Source: Thermodesulfovibrio sp. (lineage in GTDB: Bacteria; Nitrospirota; Thermodesulfovibrionia; Thermodesulfovibrionales; Thermodesulfovibrionaceae). Taken from it: a stretch of DNA of 29,064 nucleotides. The position numbers and the translations under genes were made by a program. This document shows, piece by piece, positions 1 to 7,074 of the stretch. The stretch's first letter is position 1. Every line of letters begins with the position of its first letter. The stretch covers positions 1 to 29,064 of the forward strand of contig JAOAGU010000002.1 in NCBI GenBank assembly GCA_026415595.1. Reading direction: 5' to 3'. Under the pieces are notes generated by a model. That model saw only the letters and a program-made list of their open reading frames with translations. It had not been told where the DNA came from and made no database searches.

Positions 1-16
1 TGTGTATAAGAGACAG
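1..16 (+). other. Nextera transposase mosaic-end adapter remnant
   Basis: The first 16 bases, TGTGTATAAGAGACAG, are identical to the 3' part of the Tn5 mosaic-end sequence used in Nextera libraries. They are library adapter and not genome, and the truncated comEC reading frame runs straight into them. The window therefore begins at a contig or read end. Confidence 0.95.
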
Positions 17-702
17 GGTATGAGATGCGTAAGGGTTTTAAAAATTATAAAAAACACAGTAAAAAGAAGGCTAAAATGAGCTCCTGAAATGCTTAACAGA
101 TGAATAAGCCCTGTCCTCTGAAAATCCTCTCTTATTTCTCTTGATATTTCATATCTATGTCCTGTTGTCATTGCAATCATAACAGGCGCAACCTTTTCAT
201 TCAATCTTGCCTTTATCTCATCATTAATACTTTTTTGAGCTTTTTCAAAGAAGTTTAGGTTTACCACTCCTTCATCAGTCACTTTAATAGCATAGCAGAA
301 GTCTGAAGTACTAAAGAAACAAGGATTTTTATGCTCATCTACTTTTTTGCATTCAACGGTATATGCTCTATTTTCTTCTATCTTCTCTCTGAAGTATACT
401 CTTAAATTTTTTCCTTCAATGGTTTTAAAAAGATGGATATTATCTTTACTTGAAACAATGTGTCCTTTAAATTTAACGAGAGTCTCTTTATTGTTTATAT
501 TTTCTCTATATTCTCTTTCCACGAGATTTCCATAGAAAAATCCAGCTAAGGAAAGTATAAGACATAAAATGCCGATAAGGTATTTTTTCTTTGCTGAGTA
601 AATTATAGCAGGCAGTGAAGCAAAGAAAATAGATAGTATAGGGAAATAGATAAAAATAAATCCGCATAGAATCCCTAAAACAGAGGAAAGTGTGTATGGC
701 AT
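17..702 (-). CDS. comEC: ComEC/Rec2-family DNA uptake channel, N-terminal part (truncated by contig end)
   Basis: An open frame of about 228 codons starts at ATG 702 and runs without a stop to the adapter at the left edge. ComEC is the inner-membrane channel that carries single-stranded DNA into the cytoplasm during natural transformation. Visible here: an N-terminal pair of hydrophobic helices (starting MPYTLSSVLGILCG), a soluble OB-like segment of about 100 residues with four cysteines, and the hallmark start of the Competence domain, RTGLIHLLSISGAHFSLLF, near residue 200, matching the family consensus GLxHLLAISGxH. The C-terminal channel and any metallo-beta-lactamase domain lie outside the window. 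It follows glmM on the same strand after 155 bp, so it may be read from the cdaA operon or from its own promoter; upstream there is only a weak AAGG ribosome site. Confidence 0.85.
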
Positions 703-857
703 AAATTTAACCTTAGTTGCAATTTTAATATTTTCTGTAAATTTTTGTCATTTATAAGGTGTGTTGAATAGGTTGATTTTTATCAGTTCATATCAATTTG
801 AGGTTTCTCAATGAACTTGAGAAGTCTGCTCTGAAGATTTACTTCAGAAAAGATAGT
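703..857 (-). other. glmM-comEC intergenic region with two tandem hairpins
   Basis: Two perfect 7-bp inverted repeats, each with a 5-nt loop, lie one after the other: TTCTCAA/TTGAGAA at 805-823 and TCTGAAG/CTTCAGA at 830-848, just past the glmM stop. Neither is followed by a T-run on the minus strand, so they are not textbook terminators. They could be a processing or attenuation element between glmM and comEC. The rest of the region (703-804) is AT-rich, and I see no convincing promoter there. Confidence 0.4.
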
Positions 858-2213
858 TCAGCTTAAAGTCTTATACGCTATTTCTTCAAGTTCAGATAGA
901 ATGTGTGTTAATCTCTCTGGATTTTCATCTTCAACCATTATTCTTATTTTAGGCTCTGTTCCTGAAGGTCTGATGATTATTCTACCTTTCATGTTTTTTT
1001 CAAGTAAAAGGGCTTTTTGGGATATTTTTTTTATTGCTTTGTTAATTTCCTCTCTTGATAGTTTTTCTGAGATTTTTACATTTTTAAGAATTTGTGGATA
1101 TCGGGGGATGTTTTTTATTAATTCGCTTAGATAGTTCTGATTTTTTTTGATTATATATGCAATCTGAACAGCGGTAATTGGTCCGTCTCCTGTATTTGTA
1201 TAGTCCATGCATATTATATGTCCTGATTGTTCTCCTCCAAGATTATATCCTCCCTTAAGCATCTCCTCTACCACGTATTTATCTCCAACCTTTGTCCTTA
1301 TAAGCTTTATACCTATATTTTTTAAATAATTTTCCACTCCCATATTAGTCATTATTGTTGCTACAACAGTATTTTTTTTCAATTTTCTCTCTTTCTTTAA
1401 TTCTTCTGCCAATATTGTAAGAATAAAATCACCATCAATAATATTTCCTTTTTCATCTATTAAAATTGTCCTGTCAGCATCGCCATCATGGGCAATGCCC
1501 ATATGTGCTTGAGTCTCCAATTCTTTTTTTGCTAATGCATCAGGGAAAAGAGCTCCGCATTCATTATTTATGTTTAATCCATCAGGTTTATCATTAATTG
1601 TTAAAACTTCTGCCCCAAGTTCACGAAACAGCAACGGTGTAATTTTATAGGCAGCTCCATTTGCAGGATCAATAACAACTCTTAAGCCTTCAAAATTGGA
1701 ATCCTTTGGAAGAGTAGATTTTATAAACTCTATATATCTTCCTTGAGCATCCTCAATCCTATATGCTTTACCTAAGTCTCTTGCAGAAGGTCTTACAGAG
1801 GGAAATTGATTGCTGTTTATTAAATTTTCAATATCCTTCTCAAGTTCCTCTGTAAGCTTGAAGCCGTCATTGGAGAATATTTTTATGCCGTTATCACTGA
1901 AAGGATTATGAGAGGCTGATATTACAATGCCTGCATCCACTCGCATACTTTTAACTAAGAAAGCAACAGCTGGAGTGGGAATGGGACCCACAAGATAAAC
2001 ATCGCCTCCCATTGAAGTTATCCCCGATGTTAAAGCAGACTCTATAACATATCCTGATATTCTCGTATCCTTTCCAATTAAAATTTTGGGCTTATGAGGA
2101 AGTCTTTCTCTAAGCAGAAAGCACAAAGCCATGCCAACTTTCAGACATACTTCTGGAGTTATTGGATATGTATTTATTGTACCTCTTATACCATCAGTAC
2201 CGAAAATTCCCAT
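858..2213 (-). CDS. glmM: Phosphoglucosamine mutase GlmM
   Basis: Converts glucosamine-6-phosphate to glucosamine-1-phosphate in the cytoplasm, the second step toward UDP-GlcNAc for peptidoglycan and LPS. At 451 residues it has the normal family length. Key motifs are all present: the substrate motif FGTDGIRG at the N-terminus, the phosphoserine loop SASHNP with Ser101, the Mg2+-binding DGDADR at 243-248, the GEQSGH loop, and the C-terminal phosphate-binding RPSGTEPKIR. The ATG at 2213 shares its A with the TAA of cdaR, and an AGGAGA ribosome site sits inside the cdaR end, so translation is coupled. The cdaA-cdaR-glmM order is the conserved c-di-AMP/cell-wall operon; in Firmicutes GlmM binds and inhibits CdaA, which would be consistent with this co-transcription. 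Confidence 0.97.
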   Translation of the reverse strand: MGIFGTDGIRGTINTYPITPEVCLKVGMALCFLLRERLPHKPKILIGKDTRISGYVIESALTSGITSMGGDVYLVGPIPTPAVAFLVKSMRVDAGIVISASHNPFSDNGIKIFSNDGFKLTEELEKDIENLINSNQFPSVRPSARDLGKAYRIEDAQGRYIEFIKSTLPKDSNFEGLRVVIDPANGAAYKITPLLFRELGAEVLTINDKPDGLNINNECGALFPDALAKKELETQAHMGIAHDGDADRTILIDEKGNIIDGDFILTILAEELKKERKLKKNTVVATIMTNMGVENYLKNIGIKLIRTKVGDKYVVEEMLKGGYNLGGEQSGHIICMDYTNTGDGPITAVQIAYIIKKNQNYLSELIKNIPRYPQILKNVKISEKLSREEINKAIKKISQKALLLEKNMKGRIIIRPSGTEPKIRIMVEDENPERLTHILSELEEIAYKTLS

Positions 2214-2866
2214 TACTTTCTCCTTAATTTTATAGTTACATAAACAGTGTCTTTGTCAGTTCTGAAAATTTTACCTTCTGGGTCTATTTTTGCCTGAATA
2301 GTAAGATTATTCTTAATATCTTCTATATCAATTGGTTCTGTTTTTATAATTCGAATTCTGTCAATCTCCCTTTTTGCTCCCTCAATAGAAATTGACGGGG
2401 GATTGAGTTCCACAGAACTTACAACAAATCCTTTTTGAGGACTACCTACAATAACAGCTTTAATGGGTACGGTTTTCTGTTCTTTCTTATCTAAATAAAC
2501 TTTTACAACAGAAGGGTCAATTCTCAATATATCAATACCTCTTGGTAATTTAACTGAAGACTTTGTTATGGGAATAGAATTTTCTCCAAGTTTAACATTG
2601 GAAAGATCAACTATAACTCTGATGTCATTTTGAGTTATTTCTCTTAAAATTCTTTCTCTTGCAGAGATGGAAACGCTTATTTTTTTAACACTTTGTTTTA
2701 AAATTTCCATCTCAGAAGGAGTATTTTTAAACTCCAACGGTATCTCCAAGGATGTTTCTGTCTGTCCTTTAAAAGTGACAAAAAACCACAAAAAAACTGC
2801 CAGAGCTGCTGAAATAATTTTAATTGTAAGATTCTCTGTAAGTATATTTTTAAAAATTTTTTTCAT
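2213..2866 (-). CDS. cdaR: CdaR/YbbR-domain protein, regulator of the c-di-AMP cyclase
   Basis: 217 residues. One N-terminal membrane helix (about residues 15-32, with IKIISAALAVFLWFFV) is followed by an extracytoplasmic part that reads as two YbbR-like beta modules (about residues 35-120 and 122-215; the second contains KTVPIKAVIVGSP and PPSISIEGAKREIDRI). Firmicute CdaR proteins often carry four YbbR modules, so this is a short form. CdaR is anchored next to CdaA and modulates its activity. The ATG overlaps the cdaA stop by 4 bp (ATGA, 2863-2866) and its own stop overlaps the glmM start by 1 bp. The family assignment rests on the operon position and on the membrane-anchor plus repeat layout. 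Confidence 0.9.
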   Translation of the reverse strand: MKKIFKNILTENLTIKIISAALAVFLWFFVTFKGQTETSLEIPLEFKNTPSEMEILKQSVKKISVSISARERILREITQNDIRVIVDLSNVKLGENSIPITKSSVKLPRGIDILRIDPSVVKVYLDKKEQKTVPIKAVIVGSPQKGFVVSSVELNPPSISIEGAKREIDRIRIIKTEPIDIEDIKNNLTIQAKIDPEGKIFRTDKDTVYVTIKLRRK

Positions 2867-3630
2867 TTTTTATCTCTTTCCGTTGTAAAAAGACTTGTAA
2901 GTCTGTGTCTAAGTTTTTCCATATCAAGATTGCTTTCAAGTTGTCCATGTACAGCAAGAGAAATAGCTCCTGTTTCTTCTGAAATTATTACTGCTACTGC
3001 ATCGGTTTCTTCAGTTATTCCAAGAGCAGCTCTATGCCTTGTTCCATAGGTTTTGCTTAAATCTGCTCCCAACTTGATTGGCAGAAAGCATCCTGCTGCA
3101 AGGGCTTTGTTCCCCTTTATAATTAATGCTCCATCATGAATGGGGCTGGTAGGATGAAAGATACTCATTAAAAGTTCTTTTGTAACCTTTGCATCAAGTG
3201 GAACTCCAATTTCTATATACTCGGAGAGACTTACATCCCTTTCAAATACTATTAGAGCACCTATTTTTTTTGTGGCGAGGGATTGGGAAGCTTTAACAAT
3301 CTCCTCTATGGTTTTCATCTCTCCTGCAGAACTAAATCTATGAAAAATAGGGGTTTCTCCCATCTGTGCAAGAGCTTTTCTTATTTCAGGCTGAAAAAGA
3401 ATTATTAGAACAATAATTATTTGAGTCCAAAAGCTCTGAATAAGCCAGTCAAGGGTATATAACTCAAGAAACCTTGAAAACAAAGAGAGAGTAAGTAATA
3501 CGCCAACTCCAATTAGCATTCTCGCAGCCCTTGTTCCTTTCACAAGAAGAAAAACCTTGTATATGATGTAGGAAACAATTACAATATCAATTAGATCTTG
3601 TAGTCTTAACTGCGTAAAAAATCTCTCCAT
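2863..3630 (-). CDS. cdaA: Membrane diadenylate cyclase CdaA (DisA_N/DAC domain)
   Basis: Makes c-di-AMP from two ATP molecules at the inner face of the membrane. The 255 residues comprise three predicted membrane helices in the first 80 residues, a short linker, and a DAC domain with both signature motifs: DGA at 166-168 (in SPIHDGALII) and RHR at 198-200 (in GTRHRAALGITEETDA). The size and layout are those of CdaA (YbbP) and not of DisA, which lacks membrane helices and carries a DNA-binding C-terminus. It starts one base after the stop of the upstream SurA_N-like gene and overlaps cdaR by 4 bp, so the four genes form one tightly coupled operon. c-di-AMP typically controls potassium and osmolyte uptake and wall homeostasis. 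Confidence 0.96.
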   Translation of the reverse strand: MERFFTQLRLQDLIDIVIVSYIIYKVFLLVKGTRAARMLIGVGVLLTLSLFSRFLELYTLDWLIQSFWTQIIIVLIILFQPEIRKALAQMGETPIFHRFSSAGEMKTIEEIVKASQSLATKKIGALIVFERDVSLSEYIEIGVPLDAKVTKELLMSIFHPTSPIHDGALIIKGNKALAAGCFLPIKLGADLSKTYGTRHRAALGITEETDAVAVIISEETGAISLAVHGQLESNLDMEKLRHRLTSLFTTERDKK

Positions 3631-3631
3631 C

Positions 3632-4222
3632 CTATGATATTGCCTCTTTATTTATTTTAATTGGTATCTGCGATTTGATTGACTTTAAAAATGCTTTTAT
3701 ATAAACCTCATCTGATATATCATTAAGCCCTTTAGAAGAGGCTATTAACTGAAGGGTTTTACCTATTGTGATTTCTCTTTTTAGTGATGCCTCATATTGA
3801 GCTGGGTTCAGTCTATTAAGTTTTAAAATCTGAAAATATATATCCTTTTGAAAAACGCCATTTCGCATAAATCTCGGATCATTGATTATGGCATTCTGTA
3901 CTTCTTTGTCTGTTGCTTCAATATCATACTTTTTGGCAAGCCAAAGCAAAACCTCTTCGTTAATCAAATCTTCAAGAACCTTTTCTTTAAGTCCTTTCTC
4001 CATCTCATCAGCCTTTTCTTTAAAAACATCTCTGTAAAATCTTCTAATTTCTTCATAGTTTCTCCAAAATCTTTCAGCATAAATCTTCTGTCCATCAACC
4101 TCAGCTACGTAATCAGCCTTTGGTTTATCTACAGTGCCTACACCCCAGAAAATAAAGGTTATGATAACAAGAAAAAACAAAAAATAGAAATACTTTGCAT
4201 TTTTTCTAAGAGTTTTTATCAC
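3632..4222 (-). CDS. SurA_N/PpiD-like membrane-anchored chaperone without a PPIase domain
   Basis: 196 residues with one membrane helix near the N-terminus (about residues 11-28, FYFLFFLVIITFIFWGVG), then a helical region with the pattern of SurA/PpiD N-terminal chaperone domains: AEVDGQKIYAERFWRNYEE, then LEDLINEEVLLWLAKKYDIEATDKEV, then DPRFMRNGVFQKDIYFQIL. Full PpiD proteins continue into parvulin domains, and here the protein stops right after the chaperone module. It probably assists folding of secreted proteins at the periplasmic face. The start is GTG at 4222, supported by a strong AGGAGGT ribosome site (4227-4233 on the plus strand as acctcct). It heads the cdaA operon. Confidence 0.75.
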   Translation of the reverse strand: MIKTLRKNAKYFYFLFFLVIITFIFWGVGTVDKPKADYVAEVDGQKIYAERFWRNYEEIRRFYRDVFKEKADEMEKGLKEKVLEDLINEEVLLWLAKKYDIEATDKEVQNAIINDPRFMRNGVFQKDIYFQILKLNRLNPAQYEASLKREITIGKTLQLIASSKGLNDISDEVYIKAFLKSIKSQIPIKINKEAIS

Positions 4223-4329
4223 GGATACCTCCTAAAGATAATAATATTTACTTTAAAAGAATTTTCAGGTATAAGGCAAGCTATGATATAATAAAAATGC
4301 TGAAGTTTTTGTCATTATGAGGTGAAAAT
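4223..4329. promoter_or_regulatory. Divergent promoter region between the cdaA operon and the fmdB-gyrA genes
   Basis: 107 bp separate the divergent GTG (minus) and ATG (plus) starts. On the plus strand a perfect TATAAT sits at 4287-4292, about 38 bp before the fmdB start; no good -35 box stands 16-18 bp upstream of it. On the minus strand only the strong ribosome site of the 4222 gene is clear. Assignment of the plus promoter is tentative. Confidence 0.4.
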
Positions 4330-4530
4330 ATGCCTATATATGAATATAAGTGTAGGAATTGCGGAGAAAATTTTGAAGTTCTTGTGTTCGGCAATAAAAA
4401 AGTAGAATGCCCTAAATGTAAATCTGAGGAAATAACAAAAAAACTTTCATCATTTTCGATGAAAGGAGTTCAAAAAGGTAATTCCGCCTGCTCTTCCTGT
4501 AATTCCTCTTCCTGTAGCACCTGTAAGTAA
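4330..4530 (+). CDS. FmdB-family zinc-ribbon protein
   Basis: 66 residues beginning MPIYEYKCRNCGENFEVL, the standard opening of the FmdB/CxxC_CXXC_SSSS family, with two CxxC pairs (CRNC at 8-11 and CPKC further on) that would bind one zinc. The C-terminal tail is Ser/Cys-rich (CSSCNSSSCSTCK), as in many members. The family is named after a putative regulator of formamidase genes, but its function is generally unknown. The start is preceded by a GAGGTG ribosome site. It lies 63 bp upstream of gyrA and may be co-transcribed with it; the pairing gives no specific functional hint. Confidence 0.85.
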   Translation: MPIYEYKCRNCGENFEVLVFGNKKVECPKCKSEEITKKLSSFSMKGVQKGNSACSSCNSSSCSTCK

Positions 4531-4593
4531 TTTATGAAACCTTTTCATATCTTTTTTATACAAGTCTAAATTAAAAAATCAAAGAGGTAGAGT

Positions 4594-7074
4594 ATGTCAA
4601 ATATTCTAAAAGTAAATATCGAAGAAGAGATGAAAGTAAGCTATCTTGATTATGCAATGAGCGTAATTATAGGTAGAGCTCTTCCAGATGTAAGAGATGG
4701 TCTTAAGCCTGTTCAAAGAAGAATACTCTATGCCATGTTTCGTGAAGGACTTCTTGCAGGGAAAAAATATTCAAAATGTGCTGGAGTTGTTGGAGAGGTA
4801 CTAAAAAAATATCATCCTCATGGAGACCAGGCAGTATACGATGCATTGGTAAGGCTTGCTCAAGACTTCAATATGCGATATCCACTGATAGATGGACAGG
4901 GTAATTTTGGCTCTATTGATGGTGACCCACCTGCTGCATATCGTTATACAGAGGCAAGACTTACAAAAATAGCAGAAGAACTGCTTCAGGATATTGATAA
5001 AGAAACAGTTGCATTCTCACCTAATTTTGATGGAACAACAGAAGAACCTCTTGTACTACCAACAAGAATTCCCAATCTGCTAATTAATGGTTCTTCAGGA
5101 ATTGCAGTAGGCATGGCAACCAACATTCCTCCCCATAATTTAAATGAAATTATAGATGCCCTATTACTTTTACTTGCAAATCCACAGATTACCATTGAAG
5201 AGTTAATGGATAATGTACAGGGACCAGATTTTCCAACTGGAGGCATAATATATGGAATAGATGGAATTAAAGACCTTTATCTTACAGGCAGAGGATTAAT
5301 TAAGTTAAGAGCAAAGGTCAAAATTGAAAAAGAGACAAGAGGAAAAAAGGTAAAAGAATCAACTCTTTTTGAAACAGAACCAGAAGGAAAGACACTGAAG
5401 GAAAGAATAGTAATCACTGAAGTTCCCTATCAAGTAAATAAGGCAAGACTGATTGAGAAGATAGCTGAACTCGTTAGAGAAAAAAGAATAGAGGGAATTA
5501 CAGAGATAAGAGATGAATCAAACAGAGAAGGTATAAGAGTTGTTCTTGAAATAAAAAAAGGTGAAATGCCTCAGGTTATTCTTAACAACCTTTATAAACA
5601 TACCCAGATGGAAACCACCTTTGGCGGAATAATGCTTTCTATTGTAGATGGTCAACCAAGAATTTTAAATCTAAAAGAGATGCTTGATGAGTTTCTCAAA
5701 CATAGAAAAGATGTGGTAATTAAAAGAACCGCCTTTGAATTAAGAAAAGCAGAACATCAAGCCCACATACTTCTTGGACTTAAAATAGCTGTAGAAAATC
5801 TTGATGAAGTAATTTCCATTATAAGAAATTCTAAAAATCCAGAGGAAGCAAAACTCAGGCTCATGAATAGATTTCCTCTTACAGAAATTCAGGCAGGGGC
5901 AATTTTAGATATGAGACTTCATAGACTTACAGGACTTGAGAGAGAAAAGATAATTCAAGACTATGAGACAATTCTAAAAGAAATTGAGAGACTAAAGGCA
6001 ATTCTTGAAAGTGAAGAACTTGTAAAGCAAATTATTAAAGATGAACTTATAGAGATAAAAGAAAAGTATGGAGACAGCAGAAGAACACAGATTATTACCG
6101 AAACAAGAGAGATAGGACTTGAAGACCTAATAGCAGAAGAAGATATGGTTATCACTCTAACTCATCTTGGATACATAAAAAGAACATCTCTTAGTGATTA
6201 TAGAAGTCAGAAGAGGGGAGGCAAAGGGTTAACACCAATGGAAACAGTCTCCGAGGACTATCTTGAAGCAGTCTTGATTGGTTCAACCCATGATCATATA
6301 ATGTTTTTCAGTAATTTTGGAAGAGTATATTGTCTGAAGGTGCATCAAATTCCGGAAGCAGGAAGGCTATCAAAGGGAAAAGCCATAGTTAATATCCTAC
6401 CCCTTCAGGAAGGCGAAAAAATTACAACTGCTCTTGTTTGTAAAGACCTTGAAGAAGGCTTTTTAACCATGTTTACTAAAAAAGGGCTTGTAAAGAAAAC
6501 ATCTCTTGAAGAGTTCAGAAATATCCGTAGCAGAGGGGTGATTGCCATTGACCTTGAAGAAGATGATGAACTTATATCAGTAAGAAAGACAAGCGGACAT
6601 AGTCATCTAATTATCGCAACTAAAAGAGGTATGTCAATAAGGTTTGATGAGAAAGATGTAAGACCTATGGGACGTTCTACAAAGGGTGTCATAGGAATTA
6701 GACTTTCTCAAGATGATGAGGTTGTCTCAGGAGATATAGTATCAGAAAACTCCTTTGTGTTCACCATATCAGAAAAAGGAATAGGTAAAAGAACGCCAAT
6801 TAATGATTATCCTTTGCAGAGAAGAGCAGGTGTAGGTGTCATAAATATGAAAGTGAGTGAAAAGACTGGTTTGATTGTTGCTTCTATGCAAGTTAAAGAG
6901 GAAGACGAAATAATTCTTTGCAGTAGCAGTAGGATGATAAGAATTAAAGCCTCCAATACACCTTCCCGGAGAAGAAATACCATGGGAGTAAGACTTATTG
7001 ATCTTTCCCCACAAGATATTGTGGTAAGTGCTGGAAGAATATTAGAAGAGGAGGACAAAGATGTCAATATATAA
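4594..7074 (+). CDS. gyrA: DNA gyrase subunit A
   Basis: 826 residues, the normal GyrA length. GyrA cuts and rejoins DNA during ATP-driven negative supercoiling with GyrB. The breakage-reunion domain carries the catalytic tyrosine Tyr118 in AAYRYTEARL, preceded by IDGQGNFGSIDGDPP. The C-terminal beta-pinwheel contains the GyrA box QKRGGKG at 539-545, which marks gyrase and argues against topoisomerase IV ParC. At the quinolone-determining position equivalent to E. coli Ser83 this protein has Gln79 (HPHGDQAVYD), while Asp83 (E. coli Asp87) is kept. The ATG follows an AGAGG ribosome site. The last 14 bp overlap the start of the next gene, and the end of gyrA carries that gene's GAGGAGG ribosome site. 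Confidence 0.98.
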   Translation: MSNILKVNIEEEMKVSYLDYAMSVIIGRALPDVRDGLKPVQRRILYAMFREGLLAGKKYSKCAGVVGEVLKKYHPHGDQAVYDALVRLAQDFNMRYPLIDGQGNFGSIDGDPPAAYRYTEARLTKIAEELLQDIDKETVAFSPNFDGTTEEPLVLPTRIPNLLINGSSGIAVGMATNIPPHNLNEIIDALLLLLANPQITIEELMDNVQGPDFPTGGIIYGIDGIKDLYLTGRGLIKLRAKVKIEKETRGKKVKESTLFETEPEGKTLKERIVITEVPYQVNKARLIEKIAELVREKRIEGITEIRDESNREGIRVVLEIKKGEMPQVILNNLYKHTQMETTFGGIMLSIVDGQPRILNLKEMLDEFLKHRKDVVIKRTAFELRKAEHQAHILLGLKIAVENLDEVISIIRNSKNPEEAKLRLMNRFPLTEIQAGAILDMRLHRLTGLEREKIIQDYETILKEIERLKAILESEELVKQIIKDELIEIKEKYGDSRRTQIITETREIGLEDLIAEEDMVITLTHLGYIKRTSLSDYRSQKRGGKGLTPMETVSEDYLEAVLIGSTHDHIMFFSNFGRVYCLKVHQIPEAGRLSKGKAIVNILPLQEGEKITTALVCKDLEEGFLTMFTKKGLVKKTSLEEFRNIRSRGVIAIDLEEDDELISVRKTSGHSHLIIATKRGMSIRFDEKDVRPMGRSTKGVIGIRLSQDDEVVSGDIVSENSFVFTISEKGIGKRTPINDYPLQRRAGVGVINMKVSEKTGLIVASMQVKEEDEIILCSSSRMIRIKASNTPSRRRNTMGVRLIDLSPQDIVVSAGRILEEEDKDVNI

